Source: Polytrichum commune | Taxonomy: Eukaryota; Streptophyta; Polytrichopsida; Polytrichales; Polytrichaceae | Assembly: GCA_950295325.1 (NCBI GenBank) | Contig: OX485808.1 | Location: 17,320,527-17,384,526 of the forward strand | Reading direction: 5' to 3' | DNA length: 64,000 bases | In this document: in pieces, positions 1 to 12,205 of the stretch | How the letters are laid out: every line of letters begins with the position of its first letter | Numbering within the stretch: the stretch's first letter is position 1 | Notes under the pieces: generated by a model | Database searches by the model: none | Seen by the model: the letters and a program-made list of their open reading frames with translations, nothing else | Told to the model about the DNA's origin: nothing | Position numbers and translations under genes: made by a program

Positions 1-90
1 GGTGCGACTGGAAGGATTTTCATTTTCTGGGTTCAGGTGTGTATCTGCCTTATGGGTTTGGCATGTATGGGATGCGGATGAGCGGTGCTG

Positions 91-1010
91 TATCCGTATG
101 CGAATTTCTGGTAGCAGTGGGTGAAGGTTTTAGACTTACTGGGGTCCTGGATCTTTTTTGGGGGGGGGGGGGGGGGGTTTGTTGGTGTAGAGGAGGTGGA
201 GATCGTCGAGGTCTCTTGAATTTGTTGATGTTACGTTGGGTCAGGTATGTGCATGGGATTGGGATGTGTGAAGGAGGTTTGCTGTAACTCATCGATGTTT
301 CTAGCAGATTGGGTTAATTTTTCTGCCATTGTTGATATAGAATGCGAAGGTCTTCAAGGTGCTAAATCCGTTTGCATTTTTTTTTGGTAGCAATGGGTTA
401 AGGATTTAGCTCTACTGGGGGCTTGGATGTTTTGTTTTGTTTGGTTTGGTTTGGTGATCTGGAGGCGGTGGAGATCAACGTGGTCTGTTGAAATTTTTGA
501 TGTTACGTTGGTTCAGGTTTGTGGATATGGTGGGATTGAGATGTTTGGGGATGACATTTGCTGTGACTCATAGATGTTTCTAGCAGAGGGTTGGTTTTTC
601 TGCCATTGTAGATAACTTAGACAGAATGCGAGCGTGATCAAGGAGGATGGTACTCGCCTTTGGCGATGGCATTGTGTGGCCACATGGCACTTTCAAAGGG
701 ATGGAGAGTGATGGAAGAGATTCTTTGGGCGGTGAGAGAGTAATGGGAGAGTTGTAATGGTTTTTTTCATTCTTTTGATTTAATTTTAATTTTCATTAAG
801 GAAGAGGCGGTGGAGATCATCGAGGTCTCTTGAATTTGTTGATGTTGGGTCAGGTATGTGCATATAGTAGGATTGAGATGTATGGGAAGGATCATTGCTG
901 TATATTTCTAGCAAAGGGTTAGTTTTGCAGCCATGGTTGATGGAGGATGCGAAGGTCTTCGAGGAGGACGGTTGTTTCTTTTTGGCTATGGCATGCACTT
1001 CTAAGGGATG
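91..1010. repeat. Diverged tandem repeat, about three copies, upstream of the SSL gene
   Basis: Three related blocks start near 91, 365 and 655. Each contains a GGTGGAGATC-type segment (near 193, 465 and 808), followed by 'TTTGTTGATGTT' or a close variant, then 'TTTCTAGCA' and a 'GCCAT(T/G)GT' segment. Spacing is about 275 bp between copies 1 and 2 and about 340 bp between 2 and 3. Copy 1 contains a run of about 18 G (160-177). No protein-coding signal is convincing here. The block ends about 320 bp before the SSL start codon, so it lies in its promoter region. Confidence 0.75.
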
Positions 1011-1334
1011 GAGAGTGAGGAAGAAGCCTCTTTGGGTATTGGTGTGAGGTCTTTGCTGGATGCTGCCACTGCCAATTTTCTTGCAGTGGTGGATTTTCTG
1101 AGTTGTAGGGGATTTATTTCACTTGAAGCATTGGTGAGGATTTGGGCAGCATATGCTTACGAAGAGCTTTAAAAATAACTGTGGGTCTTGGCAGGGACGA
1201 GGATTAGAGCTGCCGTTCAAGCTCGACCCTCAAGCGATGAAGAAAGTGGACAGAATGCTGCGGGGGATGCAATAGAGCGAGGGAGAGAGATATAGTTTTT
1301 TTCGCACAATTCAACCAATTTTGTGAGCAACAAA

Positions 1335-4300
1335 ATGGGGCAATCACTCGCGCTGTGGGCTCTGATTGTGGCGGTGCTCGGGTGGTTTCTCGCATCCGAC
1401 CCTCTTGAGCTTTCCTCCTTGTCAGGCATCGATGACTTCCACGCGCAATATGTTGCACCACCTCCTTCCAACCCCTTGGAGAACATCACCCGGGACACGG
1501 AGAGCAGATTGCAGGCTGCACAAATCATAGGTACGGGGGAGATTTTTGGACCCGAGAGCATCGCCTTTGATTTGCAAGGCAAAGGCCCCTACACAGGTCT
1601 CAGTGATGGACGCATTGTGCGTTACGATGGACCAGAGTTGGGTTGGACCACATTTGCCACCACCAGCAAAAATCGGTATGCTCTTTTTGTTGTGGCATTG
1701 CTACTTCCTGAATTGTGTAGGAAAGTCGTACGAACTTTGATATCATAATGCATATCATGTGTTCATGCTTACTCCTCACACATCTGATATCATCTCATAA
1801 ATCTTGCGTGTCGGGAGCGTCAATGGGGAGTGGTAGAACAACAAAAACAGTCCATGATAGGTGTACGCACCTTAGACATAATAGATCAATAGTCTTATAG
1901 GTACACAAGTGTTTGAGGAATTCCTCAATTTTCATCAACTCTGAATCCTAAAGCCAATGCATCTAAAAGCTGGAGACTGTGTAGACTTGCACACAATCAC
2001 AACACTTTTCTTGTTGGTTTTCCTGCTACCCACCGGTGCAGAATTTCCTAAGAAGACTCAAAATCCTTTCAAGCAGTTTAGAAGATTCACATGCACAACC
2101 ACTTCAGATTTCAGTGTAATAAAGAGTTTGCTACACTAAACATCTGATTTAGTGTGGCATTAAAATCGATGTGCCATGTTTATTATAGTGGTCTGCATGA
2201 CTTGTCATGTAGCACCAATTGCCATATGACACCCTCTCTAGTTGACACCCAATGCTTGCATGACGATTAGTGAGGGTTGATGATGAATGGTGTGGGCCGC
2301 ACTAAATCAGATGTTTATTGTAGTGAGATCAAGGGCGAATGAGCTTTTGTCTTTTGACACAACGAGCCAGATGGTAACATATGCAGTGGTTTGAGAATGT
2401 GGATTCGGCATTTGCACCGGACCTTCTGCATTAAACTAGCAACTCCTCTTCCTGCATGCAGCAATGCCATAAATCTCTTAGGGCTGCCACATTCAAGCAC
2501 ACAGTATCTAAGGTTGACAGACCTCATCTGAAAATCCTATTTTAGTCCTAGTATCTCAAGGAGGCTGTAAGTTTTAACCCCTTCAAGGCAATTTCTAGGA
2601 TGTCCTATAAACACTTCTGGTCTTGCTATAATGAAATTAGAAGTAAGCAACTTTGAAATTTCATCATAAACAAAAATCTCATTGCATTGATGAGAAGCTT
2701 GATGGGATTTTATTGAAATTACAGATGCTATAGATTTTGCAAGTGATCAAACTGTCAAAATGTCTCTTGAGATCTGAGCAGATAATCGAAGGTGATAGAA
2801 GATTTCAATAGCGACACCTGGGAAGCAAATGTCTTGAAAGCACTTACTTTTAAGCAAGATCTATGGGACTTCTAGGGTTCGGACAAATTTGTCCTCGTAG
2901 GCATTGAAAGCTCTGTTCAATCCTTGAACTTGGCGTCGATATGATCACTACTGAGACTATAATATGTGATTGATGATTTGCGCCAATGATGCACCTCCTC
3001 CCTGATGCCAAAATCTTGTAGACAGGGGGTCACAGATTTGAAGGTTGCAAACTTGACTAGTGTCGAGTTACATAATCGTTTGTTTCCACGTCGATGCACA
3101 TTTCTGTTACACACACAATGCTCTTCAGATTCTCTGAAACGCTCTGAATTTTTGTCACGTGAACAATTACTAACCTTGTTGGACGTTCCAGGTCAGAAAT
3201 CTGCGACTACACCAGCACGCCGGCACCGAAACTGGATTTGGAACATATCTGTGGCCGACCCTTGGGACTGCGTTTCCACAAGAAGACCGGCGAATTGTAT
3301 GTTGCGGATGCTTACTTGGGCATCCTGAAAGTTGGTCCTCATGGGGGCCTGGCTGAGCCTGTGGTGACTGAGCTTAATGGTGTCCCATTCAAGCTCAGCA
3401 ACGACCTCGATTTTGATGACAACGGTAACCTCTATTTCACAGACAGTAGCACCAAGTACCAGCGCAGGTGGGCTTCATCTTCTTTACTGTCCTCTTCTTT
3501 GTCCAATTGCCAAAGATGTCCTTCTTAGAAGGCACGACCGCTGCACAAGAATATTCTCCATTGGATCTCCTGTCCTTGTGTGAGGTTTTGAAGTAAAGGT
3601 TCCATGGAGCCATATCTGATGTGAATTGCATGGGTTCTGTTGGTAGTAGCATTCTTGCAAGTGTTGTTGATGCTGAGGACTAGCAGACCACTCTCGTAGG
3701 TGCTCAAATAATACGTTATTATTCGATGTAGTACAACAACGATTTTAGAGTTTGCAAGTGGACGGGTGCCCTTCCTGGAAAAGAAATTTTCACCAATGAT
3801 GAAAGTAAATGCAGGCAATTCTTTCTTTCAAGGCTGGAGATGGAGGACACCGGCAGATTCTTGATGTATGACCCAATAAGCAAGAAGACAAAGGTCCTGA
3901 TACAGGGACTGCGCTTTCCGAATGGTGTGGCTGTGAGCAAGGATGGCAGCTTCATTGTGGTCGCAGAGAGTGGCATGTCAAGGTCAGGCTTGCGTCCACT
4001 TTATCACACGGGGCGCATTCTGTAGTATGTCCAATGCAAACACTATACTGTGTTGTGGAAATCTAGGTCAAATGTCTCAGCTGCATGTTTGTGGATTTGG
4101 CATTGTGAAAGGAACCAGTGAAGCAATTGCACCATTTTGGTTTTTCTTGTGTTACTGAGTCAGTGCTTTTCGCCTTGGGCACGCCCAGTAGTATTTTCAA
4201 TGAGAACACCATACTGTCTCGTGGGCTTTCAGGACAAATATCTCGGCTGCATGTTTGTGGGTTTGGCATTTTGAGAGGAACCAATTAAATCATTGCACCG

Positions 4301-4973
4301 TTTTGGTTATTCTTGTTTCACAAAGTCACTGCTTTTCAGCCTGGGCACATTCAGTAGTATTTTGCATGAAATCAGCATACTGTTTTGTGTTGTTTTAGGA
4401 CGAATTTCTCTGCTGCATGTTTGTGAGTTTGGCATTGTGAGAGGAACCAGTGAAATTATTGCATCATTCAGGGAATGGTGCATCATTTTTTGTTTTTCTT
4501 GTGTCAGAGTCTCTGCTTTTCATCTTGGGGTGCTAAATCCACAATTTTCCCTGTGTCAATTCAGATTGCTGCGGTACTGGCTCAAGGGACCCAAAGCTGA
4601 GACGTGGGAGGTGTGGCTAGATCTAGCTGGGATACCTGACAACGTGCGTCGGAATGCAGATGGAGATTTCTGGGTAGCCATACATGGGAAACGCACGCTT
4701 GTGGAGATGTATTCCGGTGCGTTGCCATGGCTACGTCACTTTGTTGGCAAGGTTCCCATTCCCTCCAAGTACTTGTACGCCATGCTCGCACCGAAGCCCC
4801 ATGCGATGGTACTTCGCTACAATTCTGATGGTCAGTTGCTAGAAGTTCTCGAGGACCAGGCAGGGAAGGTTGTCATGATCATGAGCGAGGCTGAAGAGCA
4901 CAACGGGAAGCTGTACATTGGGAGTGCTTTGGTTCCCCAAATTGCAATTTACACTCTCCCACGTCGAGCATAA
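1335..4973 (+). CDS. Strictosidine-synthase-like / APMAP-like protein, 4 exons
   Basis: Exons read 1335-1675, 3192-3467, 3815-3982 and 4565-4973. All introns are GT-AG and all junctions are phase 2, giving 397 residues. Residues about 4-20 are a hydrophobic signal or anchor segment (ALWALIVAVLGWFLA). The rest is a Str_synth (PF03088-type) six-bladed propeller with family landmarks: GPESIAFD, HICGRPLGLRF, LYVADAYLGI, NDLDFDDNGNLYFTDSS, GRFLMYDP, LRFPNGVAVS and IPDNVRRNADGDFWVAI. Known family: secreted or ER-associated proteins, several of them needed for pollen wall formation or with esterase/lactonase-like folds. True strictosidine synthase activity is confined to alkaloid-making angiosperms and should not be assumed. 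The start is the ATG at 1335; the GTG four codons upstream is not used. Introns 2 and 3 are small, intron 1 is 1.5 kb, and intron 3 carries a tandem repeat. Confidence 0.9.
4020..4530. repeat. Triplicated ~168-bp tandem repeat inside SSL intron 3
   Basis: Three copies begin near 4020, 4189 and 4353. Each has a 'TAGTAT' start, then 'CTGCATGTTTGTG', 'TTTGGCATT', 'GAGGAACCA' (GAAAGGAACCA in copy 1), 'TCTTGT' and 'CTGCTTTTC'-type segments. The copies differ by scattered substitutions and short indels, so the duplication is old. The array fills nearly all of the 582-bp intron. Confidence 0.85.
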
Positions 4974-4984
4974 AACAAAATTGC

Positions 4985-5406
4985 ATCCTCAAAAGTGTTT
5001 TTCTCTCCATGTGTTTGGTTTGGATGCATTAGAGGTACACCCGAATTGACAAGTACTTTCAATGCCTGTTGCGTAGATGTACATTACAGAGTAGAACTGT
5101 GTGTTGGTAGTTCTGATAGGTCTTGTCAGCCTTTTTCCATGAAAGCTTGTGCATTGCAAAGTAGCATCTTGTAGTGACATTACTGATTATTGCCTTGCCA
5201 AAAATCCTCAAAGTGTTTTCTCTCCATGTTTTAAGTTTCGATGCATTAGAGGTACTCATAATAGAGCTTGTTTTGAGTTAATTTCAATGACTCTTGCATA
5301 GATGCACATTACAGTGTCGATCCATGTGTTGGTAGTTCTGATTGTAGTTTCTGTAGGTACCATCGGCCTTTCTTTACATGAAAGCTTGTGCATTGCAAAG
5401 TATCAT
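4985..5406. repeat. Tandem duplication (~210 bp, 2 copies) in the SSL 3' flank
   Basis: Copy 1 (about 4987-5195) and copy 2 (about 5200-5406) share 'TTTTCTCTCCATGT', 'GATGCATTAGAGGTAC', 'CATTACAG', 'TGTTGGTAGTTCTGAT' and 'CATGAAAGCTTGTGCATTG' in the same order. Copy 1 starts about 12 bp after the SSL stop codon. The 3' UTR and probably the polyadenylation region are therefore duplicated. Confidence 0.8.
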
Positions 5407-7429
5407 AGCACCTTCCCACCTGACTTTAGCAGAACCTCACTTAGCCTAAAAGTTCGTTCTAAAAACATGACTTCCACACCATCATTGCTATCTAATCCCG
5501 AGCCTAGTTGGCAAAGGACATGGCATGGTTTAAGAATGGAGATTGTAAGCCTCAAGCACCAACCCTCCCATTGGTACCTAGAAATGAGACAACAATGCAG
5601 GACCTTCAAAAGTGCCTTTGTGATTGGTTGCTTTTAGTTTTAGCTACAAGGGTGCAAGGAGCTCCGTAAACGAAAATTGATTGCAAGGTAGATGAGTGGT
5701 AAGGCATTTGGCCTTGCTTCAAAAAGTACGCAACATGTCATCGCTTGGTGGATAAAACAATGGACATGTGTGAAAGCTACTGAACTAGAGCCTACTTGAA
5801 AATCTATGGAGCAAGTTCTTGTAGGTGCACAGGGATAGCGAGGGTACCTCCGCCATAACTGAGAGAGCTTTACGTCGTTTTTAGGAAAAACTTTGGTTAT
5901 TTGGTAAACATAAATGATGGGCTTGTAGCATCTTAACGAGTAGCATCAAATTCACTTCTAGGATATTCTACAACAATTTTGTATTTTGTAAACCAAGTAA
6001 CATGTGTATGCACCCCAGAGGTTATTTCAAGGATCTCGTCCTACCTATGTGCTTAGGGAAAGAGCTTCAAACAAGCAATAATTGTCACCTGGTGGCAGTA
6101 ACTTTTAGCTGCACTGTGAGATCTGCTTTTTGATTTTGTGATCCACATTTTTAGTGTTCCCCAAGGATGTAATTACATACAATGGTGCAATACATTGTAT
6201 TGAGGATATGGAGCAACCCTTATTATTTGTTTTTTGAAAAGTAGTAGGTTTGGTTACATGTTGAGTTCACAAGCAACTAAGGCGGTGAGCTGGAGATTTT
6301 TTGTAGGGTGTTTACATATAAATGAAATGAAGGGAATGTTTGACAAATGCACAGAACTTAATTTGTCAATTTGGGTGGCGACATCTAATCGTACATAGTA
6401 GAAATCTAAGGCTACATGTATGTTTTGATAAGGTGAAGTATGGCTCCCCATATAAAATAATAAGTGAATAAGTGGCCCTAGATTTACATTCGGAGTATAC
6501 ATGTGGTCTCACACACCACAAACTAATGGGAAAATTGGCTACATATTGAAATTGAACAAGCTCATGGAAATTTGCTACACAAAAAACTGTGGAAGTCCAT
6601 TAAACCTCTAGAGGCTTCCAAAATGCATTAAATTGAAAACATATGAGACAATCAACATGCGCACATCATAGATTTCAAGCACTTAAGGTTGAGGCATCTA
6701 TAATTGATAAAATAAGAGAGTTGAGTTTGAATATTGAGTTGGTCAATGATTTCTAAAAGGGGTTAGATGATTTTGATCCCCATCAGTGTCTTTGGATCCC
6801 ATAAGATGACAAAATTCATCTGCATAACATATTTGGAATCAAATTTATGCAAACTAAAAACAAAGACCAACATTAAATTGACATATTCTAAAATGCCTCA
6901 CATTACACAAAGACTTAAATTGATTGTATAAAACATCTCAAATTTATTACTTATACATGAAATCAAATATTTGTAAATTAGAGTTGATATTTCTAAACAA
7001 CACCTTTCTTTGTTAATTTTTGTGCATGTCTTGTTGCATCTTCATAAATAAATTGTGATACCCGCTAACAATTTGCTTAAGGGATTCACGAAATGATATC
7101 CAATTGGTCTTGACATTCTTGAGCATTTTTATACCTCTCATTTCGATAACATTTGTCAATTTTGTAAATTTAAGAGGTAATTACACAAGACATGTATAAG
7201 TATTTTGCAACTACTCCTCAATCATTGTTACAATATCAAAAAAGAAATCGTATTAAAATCCACATTGGGATAATGGACCATGCAATGTACTTCACTGCAA
7301 TAAGTAGCGTGCTTGGATGTGATTTGTTTGGTAGCATTGGTTTAATTGTTTTATAAAGTAACAACAAGATGGAATGCAGAGTACAACAATTTTGAGGCAA
7401 TATTATCAACTTGCAAACCTCCTTCTTGC
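5407..7429. other. Intergenic, no supported gene
   Basis: AT-rich DNA with only short open frames on both strands and no recognisable domain. I see no RNA gene or clear repeat structure in this stretch. Confidence 0.5.
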
Positions 7430-7735
7430 TCAAAGGCTTTCATTGAGGTTATTCGCATGTGCACTATCAACAACCTTTACAATTGAAATGAGGAGAGGCA
7501 TCACTACCCAATCTTGCACCATATATGCATGAATGAAAATTCAACCTCCATGATTAATGGATGTTACCTCATCACATGTCAATGTCACATAATGAGCCTT
7601 CTTCACACGGGACATGATAAAATCTTTAATCTTAGAATACACATGAACTTCATTATTTGCCAACCACTAGACATGCTCCAGTACGTATGAGGAGCCTTGG
7701 ACATTCAAAATGCTCAAACCTTTCATATTCCATCA
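7430..7735 (-). pseudogene. Decayed hAT-type transposase fragment
   Basis: Reading the minus strand from about 7735 gives a nearly continuous frame. It includes KGLSILNVQG, WLANNEVHVYSKIKDFI, VTLTCDEVTSINHG, FIHAYMVQDW and VMPLLISIVKVV. It is broken by at least two in-frame stops. The pattern 'CDEVT...HAYxVxDW' is typical of the plant DUF4371/zinc-finger-type hAT transposase core. Only this fragment is recognisable, so it is a dead relic. Its family differs from the intact transposase at 44.6 kb. Confidence 0.6.
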
Positions 7736-8013
7736 TTGGTCTTCTTTCCACTATATATAAAAAAATTGCCACAAATTGTACCTTCTTTCTATCTCTCTCA
7801 CCTCTATTGAGTTTGTTTCTTGTTGTAAAATCGTGATGGGTTGTCTTGAATTGAATAAGGGAACATTATGTTTATTTTTATTGTTTTTAACACCATATCA
7901 CTTGCATTTTTAAAATTCAGTATAAATTTGTAGCTCTCGACTAAAGAATATAATTAATTGTAATTAAATTTTGTCAGTACTTGAGATTGCTAAGTTGATG
8001 CAAAATTGAGGAT

Positions 8014-8064
<51 letters not shown>
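8014..8064. repeat. (TTG)n microsatellite
   Basis: About 17 perfect TTG units. In one frame this reads as a run of cysteines, which is an artefact of the repeat rather than a protein. Confidence 0.97.
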
Positions 8065-8065
<1 letters not shown>

Positions 8066-8837
8066 ATTGAGGCCCTTGTTGTTGTAGCACACCAATGCAT
8101 TAATTTGTGGGATGATGCATCCAAGTTTATCTTAAATCTCAAATTTGTTGCTTTGGTTCAAACTTCCAACTTTGATTTTGTTCGTGGTCTTGTTCAAAAT
8201 TAAAAATACAACAATGGTGGTTTTCATCACCTTCCCTTAGTTGTTGGTTCCTTGGTATAGAGGAGGCCGTGCAAATAGGTAGGCACAGTGACAAGGGCAA
8301 CGGTGAAGTTAAACCAAAAAAGATTGTTTGTAAGGCAAAGAGAGATGCCCAAGCCTCAAGAATGTCTCAAGTATTTTGGCTCAAATAGGAATGTCTGCAA
8401 GGAGCCATGGCAACCCTTGAGGTTTGTGTGCAACAATATGCTACCCACTTCAACTACCACGGCATCTACGGAGGAGGGAGACGTGTCTGTTACTGCCCCA
8501 CCAATGATTAGCCACTTCATGGCAACAAAGTCTAACACTCCTGATATTGATAGCAACCCTTCCTCCATTGAAAGTGCATTGCTTGGGTCAACACAAAACT
8601 CAATTCAAATTTGCTCATACCCCTCAATTATTGACTTAATGGCATTCACTAATACTCCTTTTGACACTGCTACATTGGAGGATGAAGTTGTTGGTGTTAT
8701 CAATTCTTAGAGCACCAAAGGGTCTAGGGCTACAAACACTCCGGTGGGTCTTAATTTATCTTAGATAGCAGTGAGGATGGAGATTCTAAGGATGGTGGAG
8801 ATAATGAGCCGCACCAAAAAGAAAACCAAAAACAATC

Positions 8838-9060
8838 ACAACACTACTCGGAAGTTTCAACTTGTGTGGTTCACAAGCATATTTGGACGGAAGGTAAACT
8901 ATAATTTAAATGAGCTATCCATAAGTTTGGGTTGTAAGATTCGTGTCATATTTGACAAAGGGTCAAAATCTATGCAATGTAAAATTGACACCCTCAACAA
9001 GCATTGCCAGGGAGGAGGATTGCAAAAAACAATATTGCACATTCACAAAATTGTAGATTA
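8838..9060 (+). pseudogene. Possible hAT transposase N-terminal zinc-finger remnant
   Basis: The plus-strand frame reads RKFQLVWFTSIFG, then GCKIRVIFDKGSKSM and KIDTLNKH. In plant hAT proteins the BED-like finger region has the order 'RKFQ.xW', 'VKCKxC', 'LxxPKxDxLxKH'. The second zinc-binding cysteine is lost here, and the frame does not continue into a transposase core. The match is short; another origin is possible. Confidence 0.3.
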
Positions 9061-9211
9061 TACTAATCACCGCTACAAGCTGAGAGCAAGAGGTGGTGAC
9101 CAAAGGGGTGGAGAATGGAGGATAAAGTGGCGACACCACTCACCCCAACTTAAGCCTAGGCAACGTAAGGCTCTTGGATGGAGGATGGGCTCCATCCACG
9201 GCTCACAATAA

Positions 9212-10321
9212 AACTCACTGACTACTCTCAATAATGGTGCTTAGTGGCGAATCCCTATTTTAAGCGACTCCACTTCACCCATGTAAAGCTAGTTGGTGCC
9301 ACCTCTTACCCAGTAAGAGTGGAGGTGACACCTTACAAGGCAAAAAATCAAAATCTTTAACATGTGTGTCTAAATCAATTCACTTCACCGTAGCAAAGTG
9401 TCTACTACAATGATTATCATATTTAGTGTGTGTATATTAATTCCCAAAACATGTATTTTTTTTCCAAATCTGTAAATTTATGAAGCTGAATTTTTAATTG
9501 AGTGATACTAATTCATGAATACATGCTCATTTACCATACCTTTCAAAAAATAAATGTGCGCTAAAAGGTGTTTGTAGGTGCAAATTTTTTTGGTGAGCTC
9601 GAAGAGGCTCCTTCTTTTTCTTTTCACGAGGAGGTCACTCCATTGTTAAGTTGAACACCATGTGCGAATAAAGTTTGCTACCCCTATATTACATGCCATA
9701 GATAATTTTAATATTTATGATATTTTCTATATATAGATAAACATTGATAATATGTTTTGTATATTTTTTTGAAATTTTTAGTCATCTTCATATTTGTAGT
9801 AACTGTTTTAGTTCAATTCTGTGTCATTCTAGTTTAAAACGGTATATTTTACAGAAAAAAATCATCAAATTTGGTTACCATTTTTTTATTTTGTAATAGA
9901 TACCGTGTATATCTACTCATGAAAAACAATTGATAAAATTTTGACCCATTTTGGTGATGCTTTGTGTAAAAAGTATAGTTTTTTTGTTCGCACATGGCGT
10001 TCAACTTGACAATGAATTGACCTCCCCGTGCTTCTTTTCAGCTAACACCACTCACTTTTGAGGCATCTCCTAACACTAAGAAACTGCACATAACTTTTAT
10101 TGAGAATTTCCGGCACTTTGACACTTTGGGCTCCCTAAGCCCTAGATCTTGTAGTGACACTAATTTCATAGCGTAGAGAGATTTACTATCACCTTCACTA
10201 ATTTCCCACATGCACTATTAGCCCATCTCTCACTAAATGGGATAATGAATGTAGTAGATCGAGGGAAAAAAAGAAAGAAGGTTTGGAGGGTCAGTGAGGA
10301 CTTGTTTCACGGACTTCACTA
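9212..10321. other. Intergenic, no gene seen
   Basis: AT-rich sequence without a supported coding region. Near 9378-9440 it holds a segment ('ACTTCACCG', 'TGATTATC', 'AGTGTGTG') resembling the end of the MITE at 10322-10538, probably a solo or truncated copy. Confidence 0.4.
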
Positions 10322-10538
10322 CATTGATTATCCCAATTAGTGCGTGTTAGTATTCGGAGTTATGCAGTGTAATAACATCTTACTCAAGAGTTCAAATTTT
10401 ACTAACAAAAGTTCAATAAGTTGTTCTAACATTATAGAACATAAATGAAGTTGCTTGGTAAAAAATTACATTCTCATTAAATAGTTATAGCATTGTATAA
10501 CTCCGATCAATAACACACACTGATTGGGATAATCAATG
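10322..10538. mobile_element. TA-flanked MITE (family B), 217 bp
   Basis: The left end CATTGATTATCCCAATTAG is matched in inverted orientation by the right end CTGATTGGGATAATCAATG. The inverted match continues inward as 'GTGTTA', 'CGGAGTTATGCA' / 'TGTATAACTCCG' and 'AACTATTTAATGAGAATG'. TA dinucleotides flank both ends (10320-10321 and 10539-10540). No coding capacity. This fits a Tc1/mariner-type (Stowaway-like) non-autonomous element. Confidence 0.8.
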
Positions 10539-10589
10539 TAGCATTGCGGTGAAGTAGGTTTTCAGAGAATGCTAGGCACCAGAGCCCTA

Positions 10590-10970
10590 CATTGGGTGCC
10601 CATACCCATGCCCATGCCCATACCCACCCATGCCCATGGGTTTTGGGTGGGCATGGGTGCAATATTATTGTTCATGGGTGGGCATGGGTGCAATATTATT
10701 GTTCATGGGTGGGCATGGGTGGGCATGGCTGCGATATTATTGTTCATTGGTGGGCATGGGTTTGATATTATAATGGGTGGGCATGGGTGGGCATGGGTGG
10801 GGCACAATTACACAATCATACAAGACACATTACACAAATTTTGAATACATGGGCGCAATTTGAATAGCATGGGTGGGGCGTGGGTGGGGCGTGGGTGCGC
10901 ACATGTCATGCTATGGGTGGGCATGGGTGGGCATAGGTCATTGCTGATGGGTATGGTCTGGGTATGGGTG
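10590..10970. repeat. GGGTGGGCAT-rich minisatellite
   Basis: Repeated GGGTGGGCATGGGTG blocks separated by 'CAATATTATTGTTCAT', giving a longer unit of about 31 bp near 10640-10740. The start (10590-10640) is C-rich, CCCATGCCCATACCC, complementary to the G-rich remainder. That allows fold-back pairing or a G-quadruplex. The small open frame across it is repeat-driven. Confidence 0.85.
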
Positions 10971-11191
10971 CAAATAAAAAGGGAAATGTTGGGCTCTGCT
11001 AGGCACTGTTCATGTGGATTGGGCCTTTGAAATAAGTTGATTCCAGAATTTTGTTGTTCCTAGTGCTCAAAGAGGATTTTGTGCCCAATGCTATTTCTCC
11101 TGGGAAAGACCACATTTTCAAAATCAAGAAGAATACCACAAATAACATTACTCCGCTGATGAGCTGTGTTCTTGGGTCAAGCAACACACTA

Positions 11192-11397
11192 TTTTGTCTA
11201 ATTTGTGTGGGTTACCGTTTGGAGTTACGTGCTCCTATAAATTTTTATTCACACTATAGTTTTTACCAACTAAGATATATCATATTCTTTGGTGTGCATA
11301 TGAATTATTTATGTTATTTGGATAAAAACTGATGTTCTTGGTAAAAAGTTATAGCAACATGTAACTTCAAATGGTAACCCATACTAATTAAACAAAA
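11192..11397. mobile_element. TA-flanked MITE (family C), 206 bp
   Basis: Inverted ends begin TTTTGTCTAATTTGTGTGGG on the left. The right end reads inward as TTTTGTTTAATTAGTATGGG. Both continue with 'TTACC(G/A)TTTG(G/A)AGTTAC'. TA occurs on both sides. No ORF. Confidence 0.75.
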
Positions 11398-11403
11398 TAA
11401 TTT

Positions 11404-12205
11404 AGATTTGAGAATAAAGACTCTGGATGCTAGAATCCCACTACTTTAGATTGAATTTGAATTCATGGTAGTTGAACACAACTCATCAAGTGAGTAATGT
11501 TATGCAATGATGCCCAAATAAATAAATTCTTGAAGGTTGTGAGAAAGGTTTCGTGGAGGTTTGAGATTAATGACTATTACAGTACATGTGCACACTAAAT
11601 TTGTTGTAAGAAAGCCTAGATTGATATATATATATATATTGATTTATCTTGATTAGTGTATGTTGCTAATTGGAGTTCCACAGTGCAATAACGTGTTACT
11701 CAGAAGTTCACTAACAAAAGTTCAATAGGTTGTTTAGATAAAATAGAATATAAATTACTTTGCTTGGTAAGTATTACATTCTCATAAAATAGTTATAGCA
11801 CTGCGTAACTCACACTAATTGGGATAACTGTTGTAGTTGAATATCTATTCAATTGCGCCACATAATTACTCTGAATGTCCATTCTTGTTAGTTAAAGTTG
11901 TTTGAGAACTTGTTCAAGGGAAATTGTTGCCAAGGGAGAGTTCAAGAGCTTCATTTTTTTTAATAGTAATGTAGAAAAACGGAAAACAACGAAAATAAGT
12001 TGATTTGGCCAGAAAGAGTGGTTTGAAATTTGTGCAGAGATGGAGTAGAGGAAATGATGAGGTATGCAAGTTGTGTTAATGGGCCTAGCAATAGATTCGA
12101 GAATAAAGACTCTGGATGCTTGAATCCCACTACTTCATACTGAATTTGAAATCATGATTGCTAAACACAACTCATCAGCTGAGGAATGTTATGTTGAGCG
12201 TGTGA
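11404..12205. repeat. Pair of ~110-bp direct repeats, with MITE-like fold-back between
   Basis: 11404-11515 and 12093-12205 share 'GAGAATAAAGACTCTGGATGC', 'GAATCCCACTACTT', 'ACTCATCA' and 'GTTATG' in order. Between them, about 11632-11838, is a diverged relative of the 10322 MITE: 'TTGATTAGTGTATG' at the left, inverted as 'CACACTAATTGGGATAAC' at the right. No coding signal. Confidence 0.65.

Noticed and set aside
1335-4973. Naming the gene strictosidine synthase
   Set aside because: The fold matches, but SSL proteins outside alkaloid-producing angiosperms do not make strictosidine; only the family name is justified.
8014-8064. Cysteine-rich peptide
   Set aside because: Only a (TTG)n microsatellite read in one frame.
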